From positions 8,976,001-9,040,000 of the forward strand of contig CP107851.1 in assembly GCA_036013505.1 (NCBI GenBank): DNA of 64,000 bases, in the 5' to 3' direction. Positions within the stretch are counted from its first letter, which is position 1; every line of letters begins with the position of its first letter. This stretch comes from Streptomyces sp. NBC_00510. GTDB lineage: Bacteria > Actinomycetota > Actinomycetes > Streptomycetales > Streptomycetaceae. Both the position numbers and the translations under genes were made by a program. The notes under the pieces are model-generated. The model was given only the letters and a program-made list of their open reading frames with translations. It did no database searches and was not told the DNA's origin. Shown piece by piece: positions 24,282-34,142 of the stretch.

Positions 24282-24977
24282 ATGGCGAAGATCCTGTTCG
24301 TCCTGACCGGCGCCTCGTCCTGGACGCTGTCCGACGGCACCGAGCACCCCACCGGCTTCTGGGCCGAGGAGGCCGTGACCCCCTACCGGGTCCTCACCGC
24401 CGCGGGTCACGAGGTCGTGGTGGCCACCCCGGGTGGCGTCGTGCCGGCAGTGGACCGGGGGAGCCTGGCCGCCGAGTTCAACGGCGGGGAGGAGGGCGCC
24501 CGGGCCGTCGCCGAGGAACTGGAGGCGATGACGGTGCTGCGGCGCCCGATCAAGCTGGAGGAGGCGGACCTCGACGACTACGCCGCCGTGTTCTACCCCG
24601 GCGGGCACGGACCGATGGAGGACCTCGCCGTCGACCCGGTCTCCGGACGCCTGCTGACCGCCGCGCTCGGCTCGGGCAAGCCGCTCGGCGTCGTCTGCCA
24701 CGGCCCCGCGGCCCTGCTCGCCGCCGAAGGCGCGGACGGCGGCTGGCCGTTCGCGGGCTACCGGCTGACCGGCTTCACCAACGCCGAGGAGATCCAGGGA
24801 GGGCTCGCCGGCCGTGCCCCCTGGCTCCTGCAGGACCGTCTGGTCGCCCTCGGCGCGGACTTCCAGGAGGGCGAGCCGTGGACGCCCCACGTGGTGACCG
24901 ACCGCAACCTGATCACCGGTCAGAACCCGGCATCCTCCGGCCCGCTGGCCGAGCGCCTGCTCGCCGCGCTGGGCTGA
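24282..24977 (+). CDS. DJ-1/PfpI-family (class I glutamine amidotransferase-like) protein
   Basis: 231 aa. ATG 24282 follows AAGGAGACCTGAC. VVCHGPAALL carries the nucleophile Cys at the nucleophile elbow, and VFYPGGHGPMEDL supplies the conserved Gly/His region. The size and the ASSWTLSDGTEHPTGFW segment fit Hsp31/glyoxalase-III-like members that detoxify aldehydes or act as stress chaperones. The LysR divergence suggests induction by a reactive substrate. The exact reaction is unproven. Confidence 0.85.
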   Translation: MAKILFVLTGASSWTLSDGTEHPTGFWAEEAVTPYRVLTAAGHEVVVATPGGVVPAVDRGSLAAEFNGGEEGARAVAEELEAMTVLRRPIKLEEADLDDYAAVFYPGGHGPMEDLAVDPVSGRLLTAALGSGKPLGVVCHGPAALLAAEGADGGWPFAGYRLTGFTNAEEIQGGLAGRAPWLLQDRLVALGADFQEGEPWTPHVVTDRNLITGQNPASSGPLAERLLAALG

Positions 24978-25018
24978 GGCTGGACCGGGCCGCCCGGCGT
25001 CCCCGAGGATGGGCTGCC

Positions 25019-25531
25019 ATGAAGTTGAACAGCGTGGCCGACGCCGAGGCCCTGGCGCGCCTGGCGCACGAGGGCCAGACCGACCGCATCGGCGTGCCCT
25101 ACATCGAGCACGTCCGGGCGGTCGCGGCGGGGCTCGCCGCCTTCGGCCCGGACCTCCAGATGGCCGGACTCCTGCACGACGTCATCGAGGACACCCCCTG
25201 GACCGCCGGCCGGCTGCGCGCCGCCGGCGTCCCGGAGCGGGTCGTCGGCATCGTCGAGCAGGTCACCAACCAGCTGGGCGTGCCCTACGAGGACAAACTG
25301 CGCCGGATCGCCGCCGGCCGGGACGCGGCCCTGGTGAAGATCGCGGACAACGCCCACAACAGCCACCCGGACCGGGCCGCACGCCTCGACGAGGCGCAGC
25401 GGCTGCGGCTGGCCGCCAAGTACCGCGGGGCCCGGGCGATCCTGTGGCCCGCGGTGCCCCGCGAGGACGTCGCCACGATCCTCGCGGTCGTCAACCCGGC
25501 ACTGCTGCCGGATCTTCCGCCGGCCGGCTGA
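25019..25531 (+). CDS. Small HD-domain phosphohydrolase
   Basis: 170 aa. ATG 25019 follows GAGGATGGGCTGCC. The HD motif is AGLLHDVIEDT (metal His-Asp), with a later KIADNAHNSH helix and an earlier YIEHVRAV. This matches the single-domain, SpoT-hydrolase-like HD fold (MESH1-like), which removes pyrophosphate or phosphate from (p)ppGpp or similar nucleotides; the substrate is not proven. Its last 41 bp overlap the end of the converging FUSC gene. Confidence 0.8.
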   Translation: MKLNSVADAEALARLAHEGQTDRIGVPYIEHVRAVAAGLAAFGPDLQMAGLLHDVIEDTPWTAGRLRAAGVPERVVGIVEQVTNQLGVPYEDKLRRIAAGRDAALVKIADNAHNSHPDRAARLDEAQRLRLAAKYRGARAILWPAVPREDVATILAVVNPALLPDLPPAG

Positions 25532-27686
25532 TCGCGGTGACCACCCGCTGCAGGCTGGCCAGCCAGATCGCGGCGTCGACGGCGTAGTACAGCAGCGGGT
25601 CCGGTGCCCGGCCGCCCGAGGCGGCGCAGACGTCCGCGATGACCGTGCGGTCCGTCGGCACGCTCCGCAGCGGGGACTCGACGGGTGCCGGACGCATCGT
25701 GCCCGAGCGCAGGTCGTACGTCAGCGGCAGTGTGGTCAGCCGCAGATGGTGCGCCGCGTCCCGCAGGTGCGCGGCGCTGAGCGGCCACGCGGCCAGCGCG
25801 CCCGGCGGGCAGTGGTCGACCAGGGTCTGCCCCATGGTGAGGACCCGGTTCCCGGCCAGCATGATCGCCTGGAAGTCCGTCGGCAGCGCGGGTCCTGCAC
25901 CGGGGGTGTCGCGTTCGGTGGCGAACTGCGCGTAGCTCGCCTCCGCGATCAGCTGGGCGAGCCGGGCCCTGGACAGCGCGTCGCCCACCGTCCCGGTCCC
26001 GGTGATGCACTCGGTGATCCGGGTGACCGCCAGGGTGCCCTGGTCCAGCAGCCGCGAACAGGCCCGCCCCAGCTCGCCCGTGCCGCCCCGCGGCCAGGCC
26101 AGCAGCCCGACGACGATGCCGGTCAGGGCACCCGTCACCACGTCCGCGATCCGGAACGCGGCGAGCTCCGGACCCGAGGGGGCGATCTGTGTGAAGGCGG
26201 AGGCCACCGCGACCGTGAAGAACGCCTGGCCCCAGCCGAGACCGAGCACCGGCCCCGCCGTGAACGCGAGGAAGAACACGGGCGCCATCATGACCGCGTA
26301 CACCGGCGTGTGGTCGCCCACGAGCAACAGCAGCAGCGCGGCCACCCCGGCCCCCACCAGCGTGCCCCGCACCGCGGGGACCACGGTCGTACGGGTGCCG
26401 GCGGCGCTGGTGCGCATCACCGTCAACGTGGTCAGGAGCGCCCAGAAGCCGTGCGACAGGTCGAGCCCGCCCGCGATCAGCCGCGCCGCGGCGAGGGCCA
26501 GTGCGATGCGCACGGCGTTCTGGAAGTAGACCGAGCGCGGCGTGAGATGGGCCCGCATCCGGTGCCCGTACAGGGCGACCGGCGACTGCCCCGCGTACCA
26601 GAACGGCCCCAGCCGCTCCTCGGGCCGTGTCGTGTCGGGCGGCACCGGCGCGCCGAGCGCGATCCGCACGGAGGTGACCAGGAAGGCCGCGGTGTACGCG
26701 ATGTCGAGCGCGATCGCCCCGTCCCGCACCGTCGTGGCGGAGGTCCCTCCGGACACCGGCCGGTGGACCCGGTGCTCCTCGAAGGCCGCCGCGGCGGCCG
26801 CGCACGGGGCGACCAGCGGCGCCGGGGCCTCGCCCTTCAGCGCCCGGGCGGCGCTGTGGCAGGCGGTGGCCGAGGCCAGCAGCATCCGCGACCGGGCGGC
26901 GTCGGGGGCCGGTGTGCGCTCCGCCGCGTCCTCGGCCAACTGCCCGGTCTGCGCCAGCAGGTGCCGCAGGTACGCGGCCCCCTGGCACAGCGCCCGGTCG
27001 CGTGCCCCCGCCGACGCCGGGCGCTCGTCCTTCGGCACGTGGCTCATGCGCAACTGCTGCGCCGTCTCCAGCAGGCGTTCCAGTCGCTCGGTCACCACCG
27101 GCGGCTCGAGGGCCAGCGACTGCAGCGCCTTCGCCGCGGTCTCGCACGCGTGGGCGAGCCGGTCCTGGTAGCGGCCCGGTGACGGATCCGGCCACACCCA
27201 CACCTCGGCGGCGGCCATCAGCAGCACGCCGACCACCAGGCCGCACAGGCGCAGGCCCAGCGACTCCGGCTGGTACGGGGGGAAGCACGGCAGGATGTAG
27301 AACAGCTGCAGCCCGTTGGCGAGCCCCACCAGCTTGGGTCCGCCCACGCCCGCGTACGTCACCGCGAACCCGACCCCGAGCATCCCCAGCGCCGCCGTCC
27401 AGTCGCTGACGGCCAGTGCCGTGCCCAGGGCGATCAGCAACGCGGCCACCGGCAGCGCGGCCAGCAGGGTGCGGGCGCGCTCGACCGGCGTACCGGGCAC
27501 GTAGGACAGGCCACCGGAGGCCACGGCGCCGAAGAGGGCGTAGATGGCGACGACCGGCTCGCCGAAGCCGTAGCGCGCGACGTAGAAGCTCAGGCACGCC
27601 ACGAGGGTCACCCGCACCGAACGACGCACCGCCCGGAGGCCCGGATCACGGGCCCGCAGCCACTCCAGCGCACCGCGACCGGGCAC
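25491..27686 (-). CDS. FUSC-family membrane protein
   Basis: 731 aa from GTG 27686 (GAGGAGGCCGCGG upstream). Two blocks of about six membrane helices (residues ~25-170 and ~395-530, e.g. FWALLTTLTVMRTSAAGTRTTVVPAVRGTLVG) are separated by a large cytoplasmic region, the FUSC/aromatic-acid-exporter layout. Members export aromatic acids or related toxic compounds. It stands as a single gene whose 3' end overlaps the HD gene. Confidence 0.85.
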   Translation of the reverse strand: MPGRGALEWLRARDPGLRAVRRSVRVTLVACLSFYVARYGFGEPVVAIYALFGAVASGGLSYVPGTPVERARTLLAALPVAALLIALGTALAVSDWTAALGMLGVGFAVTYAGVGGPKLVGLANGLQLFYILPCFPPYQPESLGLRLCGLVVGVLLMAAAEVWVWPDPSPGRYQDRLAHACETAAKALQSLALEPPVVTERLERLLETAQQLRMSHVPKDERPASAGARDRALCQGAAYLRHLLAQTGQLAEDAAERTPAPDAARSRMLLASATACHSAARALKGEAPAPLVAPCAAAAAAFEEHRVHRPVSGGTSATTVRDGAIALDIAYTAAFLVTSVRIALGAPVPPDTTRPEERLGPFWYAGQSPVALYGHRMRAHLTPRSVYFQNAVRIALALAAARLIAGGLDLSHGFWALLTTLTVMRTSAAGTRTTVVPAVRGTLVGAGVAALLLLLVGDHTPVYAVMMAPVFFLAFTAGPVLGLGWGQAFFTVAVASAFTQIAPSGPELAAFRIADVVTGALTGIVVGLLAWPRGGTGELGRACSRLLDQGTLAVTRITECITGTGTVGDALSRARLAQLIAEASYAQFATERDTPGAGPALPTDFQAIMLAGNRVLTMGQTLVDHCPPGALAAWPLSAAHLRDAAHHLRLTTLPLTYDLRSGTMRPAPVESPLRSVPTDRTVIADVCAASGGRAPDPLLYYAVDAAIWLASLQRVVTAISRPAEDPAAVPG

Positions 27687-27792
27687 CCGCGGCCTCCTCG
27701 TTCCTCAGGTCCACGACACGCCGGACCCCTTCAGATCACGGTAGGCCGGGCCGGACCCCCCGGCCACCGCGCGGTCCGGCCCCGCCCGCGCC

Positions 27793-29076
27793 TCACAGGC
27801 GCAGGGTGACCAGCGCGATGTCGTCGGCCGCGCCTCCGGTAACGCCGAGCCGCGCCAGCAGGGCGTCCGCGAGCCGCTCGGCGCCGAGCCCGGGCGTATC
27901 GGCGAGCGCGGAGGTCAGCCGGGCCAGGCCCGTGTAGATGTCCTCCCTGCGGCGCTCGATCAGGCCGTCGGTGTAGAGCACCAGCGTGTCCCCCGGGCGG
28001 TACGACAAAGACGCCTGCGGTCGGGCGACGTGGGCGGGGCGGGCACCCAGGGGCGGGTCTGTGGCCTGGTCCAGCAGCTCGCAGGTGCCGTCGCCGTGGA
28101 GCAGCACGGGCGGCGGATGCCCGGCGCTGCTGTAGCTGATCGTCTGCCGCTCCTTGTCGATCAGCGCGCTGACGGCGGTGGTGGCCACGGCACCCTCGAC
28201 GCAGCGTGCGTACAGGCCGACGACCTCAAGTGCCTTGGCGGGACCGTCGACGGTGCGCATGGCCGCGCTCAGCGCGCTGCGCAGCATCCCCATGACGCTG
28301 GCGGCCTCCAGGCCGTGGCCCACGACGTCGCCGACCGCCACCGCGTAGCAGTTCGCCGAGAGGTTGACCACGTCGTACCAGTCGCCGCACACGTTCAGCG
28401 AGCCGGCGGCCGGCAGGTAGCGCACCGCGATGTCCTCGTGCTGGTTCAGGTCCGGCGAGTGGAGCATGGCCTCCTGCAGCGTGAGGGCGACCTGCCGTTC
28501 GCGGGCGTGGGCCTCGCGCAACTGGTCGTTGAGGCGCTGCAGCTCCCGGGCCCGCGCGTAGAGCTCGGCCTCCATCGCCTGCTCGCGCTCGCTCAGGTCC
28601 GAGCCCTGCAGCCCGTGCCGGTGGCGGCGGGCCTGGACGAACGAGGTCACGTCCTCCACCCGGTGGATGATCCATGCGACGTTGCCGTCCGGCCCGAGGA
28701 CGGGGGTGTTGATCGGGCTCCACCAGCGCTCCTCGAACCTCCCGGGATCGGTCATCACCGGGATGTCGTACTTCTGCAGCGCCATCGTGTCGGGCTCGCG
28801 GCAGGTCAGGGCCCGCTGCAGGGAGGCGCTGAGGTTGCGCACCCCGTCGGCCAGCGGGTCGTCCGGGTTGTCGGGGAACGCGTCGAAGATGTACTGGCCG
28901 ATCAGGTCGTCCCGGGTGCGTTTGGTCGCCGCCAGGTACGCCTGGTTGACGCCCACGATCACCAGCGCCGCGTTCAGTACCAGGTACGGGCTCGGGGTCG
29001 CCGCGAACAGCGCCGCGTAGTCGATCTGCGGTGTCGCCACGGCGTGCTCGTCGTCCCCCGTGTCCGGCAGGGCCAC
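27793..29076 (-). CDS. PAS-SpoIIE (PP2C-type) phosphatase
   Basis: 427 aa. An N-terminal PAS domain (SPYLVLNAALVIVGVNQAYLAAT to VEDVTSFVQAR) is followed by a coiled coil (about residues 150-190) and a SpoIIE phosphatase domain with metal Asp motifs CGDWYDVV, VGDVVGHG, SSAGHPPPVLL, LYTDGL and ADDIALV. Such proteins dephosphorylate anti-anti-sigma factors in response to the PAS signal. No kinase or STAS partner is adjacent. GTG 29076 is the start used; its ribosome site is weak. Confidence 0.9.
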   Translation of the reverse strand: MALPDTGDDEHAVATPQIDYAALFAATPSPYLVLNAALVIVGVNQAYLAATKRTRDDLIGQYIFDAFPDNPDDPLADGVRNLSASLQRALTCREPDTMALQKYDIPVMTDPGRFEERWWSPINTPVLGPDGNVAWIIHRVEDVTSFVQARRHRHGLQGSDLSEREQAMEAELYARARELQRLNDQLREAHARERQVALTLQEAMLHSPDLNQHEDIAVRYLPAAGSLNVCGDWYDVVNLSANCYAVAVGDVVGHGLEAASVMGMLRSALSAAMRTVDGPAKALEVVGLYARCVEGAVATTAVSALIDKERQTISYSSAGHPPPVLLHGDGTCELLDQATDPPLGARPAHVARPQASLSYRPGDTLVLYTDGLIERRREDIYTGLARLTSALADTPGLGAERLADALLARLGVTGGAADDIALVTLRL

Positions 29077-29152
29077 GCAACCAATCTATAAGGCGTTCGG
29101 CCTCCTCACCTGTCGCGAACGGGCCGCCCGGTGGGCCCGCGCGGCGGCGGGT

Positions 29153-29839
29153 TCAGCCCGAGGCGAACGACGTACGGGACTCCAGGTCGCGGCGCGTGGC
29201 GTCGCCGTACTCGCCGCTCTCGTCGCCGCGGACGCCGTACCAGACCTGGAAACGGGCGACGGCCGCGGCGAGGCGCCCGTCGAAGCGGCCGTCGACGGCA
29301 CCGTCCGCGTAGACATCCGGGATCCGCAGCAGCCGGGCCTGGAGCTCGCTGACGGCCGGTCCGGTGTCGCCCTGCCGGAGCACCCCGCCGATCGCGCCCG
29401 CACCGGGCGAGCCGGGACCGGCGGCCGTGGGCGCGCCGGGTGCGGAGGGGGAGGCGGGGGCGGCGCCCTGCGGCGTACCGGGGTGGAGGACGCCGGGGGA
29501 GAACAGGGCGAGGGCGAGCGCGAATCCGGCGGCGCCGCCGGTGCCGGTGAGCAGCGCGACGCGCAGCGCGCGCGGGGTGCGGGGGGAGCGCCGGGGCGGT
29601 GCCGTGCGGGTGCCGGCCCGGAGGTCCGCGGCCCGTCGCGGGGGCGGCCCGGTGCGGGGCAGCGGCTGGGTGTCAGGACCGCCGTCCCGGGGCGGGGCGG
29701 CACCGCCGGCGGGGCGGAACAGGCCGAGGGACTCCTCCCACGGCTCGTCCGGCCCTCCGGGCGTCTCCCGCGCGGTGATGACACGCGTCGGCTCGACCAT
29801 GCGGCGCCGCGGCGGTCCTCCGCCGGACGGGTTCGGCAC
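29153..29839 (-). CDS. Membrane protein with C-terminal peptidoglycan-binding domain
   Basis: 228 aa from GTG 29839 (CAGGGGGACCGCT upstream). A ~90-residue Pro/Arg-rich cytoplasmic region precedes one membrane helix (ALLTGTGGAAGFALALALF). A Pro/Gly/Ala linker follows, then a PG_binding_1 domain at the C-terminus (VLRQGDTGPAVSELQARL, VDGRFDGRLAAAVARFQ). It probably sits across the membrane with the domain in the wall. No catalytic domain is present. Confidence 0.8.
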   Translation of the reverse strand: MPNPSGGGPPRRRMVEPTRVITARETPGGPDEPWEESLGLFRPAGGAAPPRDGGPDTQPLPRTGPPPRRAADLRAGTRTAPPRRSPRTPRALRVALLTGTGGAAGFALALALFSPGVLHPGTPQGAAPASPSAPGAPTAAGPGSPGAGAIGGVLRQGDTGPAVSELQARLLRIPDVYADGAVDGRFDGRLAAAVARFQVWYGVRGDESGEYGDATRRDLESRTSFASG

Positions 29840-30076
29840 AGCGGTCCCCCTGTTCTCCCCCCGTCATCCGTACTGGGCCGACCACGCTAGGACCCGCCGG
29901 TGGTCCGAACGCCCGGAATCGCCGAATGCGCCGCGCCCCGGGCCCCGTTGGGGTATGCGCGCGGTCACCGCCGACGGCGCCGCGAAGGAACCCTGATGAC
30001 CTTGTGCGGGCCGGTCGCCTATCGTCGTGGCTGCGGAGACCGCTCCGCGGGTGACGGCACCGAGTGGAGGACGACT

Positions 30077-31048
30077 GTGCGCTACCGGGACCTGGGACGC
30101 AGCGGGCTGCGGGTGTCGGAGATCGGCTACGGAGCCTGGGGGATCGGCGCGTCCGCGTGGGTGGGCGCGACCGAGGACGAGTCCCTGCGCGCCCTGAACC
30201 GGGCCGTCGACCTCGGGGTGAACCTCATCGACACCGCACGCGGCTACGGCGAGAGCGAGCGCATCGTCGGACGCGTAGTCCGCGACCGCGCCCGGGCCGG
30301 TGACGAGATCCTCGTGGCCACCAAGGTCCCGCCGAAGAACCGCCTGTGGCCCGCCCCCGACGGCGTGGACCCGGCGGAGGCGTTCCCCGGCGACCACATC
30401 CGCGAGAGCCTCGAGACCAGCCTGCGGGCCGCCGGGCTCGACCACTTCGACGTGCTCCAGTTCCACGTCTGGAGCGACGAGTGGGTCGGCCGCGGGGACT
30501 GGGCGGAGACCGTCGCCGACCTGAAGAAGGAGGGCAAGATCCGGCTCTTCGGGGTGTCGGTCAACGACCACGAGCCGGACAACGCCCTCGCCCTGGTCCG
30601 CAGCGGGGTCGTGGACACGGTGCAGGTGATCTACAACGTCTTCGACCAGGCACCGGCGGACGCGCTGCTCCCCGCCTGCCAGGAGCACGGGGTCGGCGTC
30701 ATCGTCCGGGTGGCCCTCGACGAGGGCGGCCTGACCGGCCGGATCACCGCCGGGACCACCTTCCCCGAAGGGGACTTCCGCAACCGCTACTTCCGTGACG
30801 ACCGCCCCGCGCAGGTGGAGCGGCGCGTGGACGCCATCGTCGCCGACCTCGGCATCGACCCCGACGACTTGGCGGAGACCGCCCTGCGGTTCGTGCTGAG
30901 CGCCCCCGCGGTCTCCACCGTCATCCCCGGCATGCGGTCGGTGCGCAACGTCGAGCGCAACACCGCGCTGAGCGACGGCCGCCCCCTGACGCCGGAACAA
31001 CTCGCGGTCCTCGCCCGGCACCGCTGGGAGCGCAACTTCTACGGCTGA
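30077..31048 (+). CDS. Aldo/keto reductase
   Basis: 323 aa. GTG 30077 follows GTGGAGGACGACT; the longer open frame has no coding support. A TIM-barrel [25 protein letters not shown] start, catalytic-type [13 protein letters not shown] (Asp and Tyr), and [17 protein letters not shown] near the C-terminus, which binds NADPH. It has the general form of AKRs related to VpdA/YghZ types; the substrate is unknown. An MFS transporter gene follows 74 nt downstream, which may be an operon. Confidence 0.9.
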   Translation: MRYRDLGRSGLRVSEIGYGAWGIGASAWVGATEDESLRALNRAVDLGVNLIDTARGYGESERIVGRVVRDRARAGDEILVATKVPPKNRLWPAPDGVDPAEAFPGDHIRESLETSLRAAGLDHFDVLQFHVWSDEWVGRGDWAETVADLKKEGKIRLFGVSVNDHEPDNALALVRSGVVDTVQVIYNVFDQAPADALLPACQEHGVGVIVRVALDEGGLTGRITAGTTFPEGDFRNRYFRDDRPAQVERRVDAIVADLGIDPDDLAETALRFVLSAPAVSTVIPGMRSVRNVERNTALSDGRPLTPEQLAVLARHRWERNFYG

Positions 31049-31122
31049 CCGCCCGCAGCATGAACGCCCCCGGTGGGGGAAGGCGCGCTTCCGGACAGAA
31101 CGGCTCGTTCACGGAGGTGGCC

Positions 31123-32625
31123 ATGCCAGCGTCGACGGCTCACGCCGACCCGCCGGGAGCGTTGCGGACCGATGTGCCGGCCCGGCTGGACCGGTTGCCG
31201 TGGACCCGCTGGCACTGGCGCATCGTCATCGGCCTGGGCACCGTGTGGATCCTCGACGGCCTCGAGGTCACCATCGTCGGCAACATGGCGGGCCGGCTCG
31301 CCGAGCAGGGCAGCGGCATCGACATCAGCACCGCCCAGGTCACCACGCTGGCGGCCGCGGTGTACGTCGCGGGGGCCTGCCTGGGCGCGCTGTTCTTCGG
31401 CAGGCTGACCGACCGGCTCGGCCGCAAGAAGCTGTTCATGGTGACCCTGGCCGTCTACCTCGCGGCCACGGCGGTCACCGCTGTGTCGTGGACCGCCTGG
31501 TTCTTCATCCTGTGCCGCTTCTTCACCGGCTTCGGCATCGGCGGCGAGTACGCCGCCATCAACTCGGCGATCGACGAGCTGATCCCGGCCCGGGTGCGCG
31601 GCCGGATCGACCTGATCATCAACGGCAGCTTCTGGATCGGCGCCGCCGTGGGCGCGTTCGCGTCCATCGCCCTGCTGGACACCTCGCTGTTCGCCGGCGA
31701 CGTCGGCTGGCGGCTCGCCTTCGGCATCGGCGTCGTCCTGGGGCTGGTCATCCTGCTGGTGCGCCGTCACGTGCCGGAGAGCCCGCGCTGGTTGTTCACC
31801 CACGGCCGGGCGGAGGAGGCCGAGCGCCTGGTCGCCGACGTCGAGCGCACGGTGGCAGAGGAGAGCGGCAAGCCCCTGCCGGAGCCGGGCGAGAGCATCC
31901 TCATCCGCCCGCGCGGCGAACTGGGCTTCCTCACCATCGCCCGCACCGTCACCCGCGAGTACCCGCGCCGCACCCTGCTCGGCCTCGCGCTCTTCTCGGG
32001 CCAGGCCTTCCTCTACAACGCCGTCACCTTCGGCTACGCGGTCATCCTCACGACCTTCTTCGACGTGCCGAACGGCGACACCGGCTACTACTTCGCCGTC
32101 ATCGCGGTCGGCAACTTCCTCGGCCCGCTGTTGCTCGGTCACCTCTTCGACTCCGTGGGCCGCAAGCCGATGATCACCGGCAGCTACGTCGGCTCCGGCC
32201 TGCTCCTGTTCGGCACCGCCTGGCTGTTCCAGCAGGGCGCCCTCAGCGCGGTCACCATGACGGCCTGCTGGACCGCGGTGCTGTTCCTCGCTTCCGCGGG
32301 CGCCAGCGCGGCCTACCTGACGGTCAGCGAGATCTTCCCACTGGAGACCCGGGCGCTGTGCATCGCCTTCTTCTACGCCGTCGGCACCGCCCTCGGCGGC
32401 ATCACCGGCCCCCTGCTCTTCAACGGCCTGGTCGGCAGCGGCGAGCCCGGCGACACCACCCTCGCCTTCTGCCTCGGCGCGGCCCTGATGACCCTTGCGG
32501 GCCTGGTCGAGGCGGCCATCGGCGTACGCGCCGAGCGGCGCAGCCTGGAGTCCCTGGCCGTCCCGCTCAGCGCCGTCGAGGAACCTGCGGGGACCACCTC
32601 CGGCACCGCCGGCGCGCGCCCGTGA
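31123..32625 (+). CDS. MFS transporter
   Basis: 500 aa. ATG 31123 follows ACGGAGGTGGCC. Twelve membrane helices are expected. The MFS loop motif is GRLTDRLGRKKLF (after helix 2), and FGRYGV-type sugar/metabolite-proton symporter features include RFFTGFGIGGEYAAINS and VPESPRWLF. The second half has LFDSVGRKPMITG. This resembles the metabolite:H+ symporter/sialate-like group. It lies downstream of the aldo/keto reductase gene, so the two may import and reduce one compound (inference). Confidence 0.85.
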   Translation: MPASTAHADPPGALRTDVPARLDRLPWTRWHWRIVIGLGTVWILDGLEVTIVGNMAGRLAEQGSGIDISTAQVTTLAAAVYVAGACLGALFFGRLTDRLGRKKLFMVTLAVYLAATAVTAVSWTAWFFILCRFFTGFGIGGEYAAINSAIDELIPARVRGRIDLIINGSFWIGAAVGAFASIALLDTSLFAGDVGWRLAFGIGVVLGLVILLVRRHVPESPRWLFTHGRAEEAERLVADVERTVAEESGKPLPEPGESILIRPRGELGFLTIARTVTREYPRRTLLGLALFSGQAFLYNAVTFGYAVILTTFFDVPNGDTGYYFAVIAVGNFLGPLLLGHLFDSVGRKPMITGSYVGSGLLLFGTAWLFQQGALSAVTMTACWTAVLFLASAGASAAYLTVSEIFPLETRALCIAFFYAVGTALGGITGPLLFNGLVGSGEPGDTTLAFCLGAALMTLAGLVEAAIGVRAERRSLESLAVPLSAVEEPAGTTSGTAGARP

Positions 32626-32693
32626 AGGGCGTCCCCGGCGGCCACGGGGGCGTATCGTCCGGTGGGTCGTTGGCAACCCAGGGGAGGACCCCC

Positions 32694-33272
32694 GTGCGAA
32701 AGATCATCCTGCAGATGGCGGTGTCCCTCGACGGCTACTTCGAGGGACCCGGCCGTGAGATCGACTGGCACCGCGTGGACGAGGAACTGCACCTCCACAT
32801 GAACGAGCGGCTGAAGACGATGGGCGGCTTCCTGAGCGGCCGCGTCACACACGAGCTCATGGCCGCCTACTGGCCCACGGCCGACGCGGATCCGGAGAGC
32901 AGCCCCGCCGTCGCCGAGTTCGCCGGGATCTGGCGCGACATGCCGAAGGTCGTGTACTCGCGGACCCTGGAGCGGGCCGACTGGAACGCCACGATCGTGC
33001 GCGACGTCGTCGCCGAGGAGGTCATGGAGCTCAAGGCGCGGCCGGGCGGCGACCTGATGCTCGGCGGTGCCGACCTCGCCGCCTCGTTCCTGCGGCTGGG
33101 ACTGGTCGACGAGTACCGGATCTACGTCCACCCGGTCGTGCTGGGCCGCGGCAGGTCGGTCTTCCCCGACTCCGACACGCTCACCGCCCTCCGGCTCGCC
33201 GGGACGCAGACCTTCGGCAACGGGGTCGTGCTGCTGCAGTACGACCGCGCCGACGCCGGACCGGGCGCCTGA
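32694..33272 (+). CDS. DHFR-like (RibD C-terminal) family protein
   Basis: 192 aa. GTG 32694 follows GGGGAGGACCCCC. The fold is recognised from MRKIILQMAVSLDGYFEGP, GFLSGRVTHELMAAYWP, LMLGGADLAASFLRLGLVDEY and VHPVVLGRGRSVF. Such proteins resemble the reductase domain of RibD and dihydrofolate reductase; most act as NADPH reductases of unknown substrate. The MITE-like element follows just downstream. Confidence 0.85.
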   Translation: MRKIILQMAVSLDGYFEGPGREIDWHRVDEELHLHMNERLKTMGGFLSGRVTHELMAAYWPTADADPESSPAVAEFAGIWRDMPKVVYSRTLERADWNATIVRDVVAEEVMELKARPGGDLMLGGADLAASFLRLGLVDEYRIYVHPVVLGRGRSVFPDSDTLTALRLAGTQTFGNGVVLLQYDRADAGPGA

Positions 33273-33278
33273 CCGCCG

Positions 33279-33576
33279 CTAGGCCGTGTCGTCACATGCC
33301 CTCCCCCAACCTTCGGCCGGGGGTGCCCCCACCCCGCGACGCTCCCCCAGCTGACGCTGGGAGGTGCCCCCAGGCACGGCACTCCCCCAGCCTTCGGCCC
33401 GGGGGAGTTGTCGAATCGTCCGAGTAGCCCACTACGAGGACGACTCTCCGCCTTGCGATGCACCGCACCTGGGGGCACCTCCCAGCGGAGCTGGGGGAGC
33501 CGCGGGGCCCGCCCTCCGGGCGGTGGGGGCACCTCCCAGCGGTAGCTGGGGGAGCTCATGTGACGACACGACCTAG
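33279..33576. mobile_element. MITE-like element with 20-bp terminal inverted repeats
   Basis: The ends CTAGGCCGTGTCGTCACATG (33279-33298) and CATGTGACGACACGACCTAG (33557-33576) match as inverted repeats with one mismatch, each bearing CTAG. The ~258-bp interior is a series of hairpins built from the CTCCCCCAGC / GGGAGGTGCCCCC type of repeat common between Streptomyces genes, around a central stretch near 33,410-33,470. It holds no transposase. Its right end supplies the stop codon of the DinB gene. Confidence 0.75.
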
Positions 33577-34088
33577 AGCGCGCCGCGTTCCACGCAGCCG
33601 CGCAGGAACGCGGCCTGCCCGGCGTGCTGCAGGTCGTCCGACACCACGCTGACCAGCCGTACCGCGAGCGTCACCGGCGGATCCCAGCTGGTGTCGACGA
33701 CGCGCGGGAAGTCCGTCTCGCGCAGCGTCCGCAGGTAGCCCAGGGTGTGCTCGTACACCGCGTCGTGATAGCCGGTCAGCAGCTCGCCCGACTCAACGCG
33801 CAGCGCGGCGACGTCCTTGGGGCGGTGGCCGTAGCCGGTGTCGTACGGCGCGAAGGGCAGGCCGAAGCGGTCGGCCCAGCCGCCGGTGGTCCACAGCTGC
33901 TCGGTGCCCGCGACGCCGGCCACGTGGTCGTCCTGAATGCGCGTCAGGTGCCAGATCAACCAGGCGATCGAGTTCGCCCCCTCGTCGGGCCGCGCGTGCA
34001 GGGCGTCCAGGGGCATGCCGTCGACGGCCTCGTGCACGGTTTCCTGGATCCTGCCGAAGGCGTCGGCGAGCAGATCTGCGCTCTTCAT
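33573..34088 (-). CDS. DinB/DUF664-family protein
   Basis: 171 aa from ATG 34088 (CCGAGGGAGCACGC upstream). A four-helix DinB fold with metal His candidates IAWLIWHLTRIQDDH and LQHAGQAAFLRG fits the mycothiol-dependent transferase/DinB superfamily. The TAG stop is formed by the terminal CTAG of the MITE-like element, so the original C-terminus may have been a little different. Function is not known in detail. Confidence 0.85.
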   Translation of the reverse strand: MKSADLLADAFGRIQETVHEAVDGMPLDALHARPDEGANSIAWLIWHLTRIQDDHVAGVAGTEQLWTTGGWADRFGLPFAPYDTGYGHRPKDVAALRVESGELLTGYHDAVYEHTLGYLRTLRETDFPRVVDTSWDPPVTLAVRLVSVVSDDLQHAGQAAFLRGCVERGAL

Positions 34089-34142
34089 GCGTGCTCCCTC
34101 GGTTCCTGTGCCGGGCGGTCCCCCGGTGCCGCTCCGCCCACG

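Noticed and set aside
33300-33560. Possible CRISPR-like array of CTCCCCCAGC repeats
   Set aside because: Repeats are mirrored hairpins of uneven spacing within inverted termini, with no spacer pattern or cas genes.
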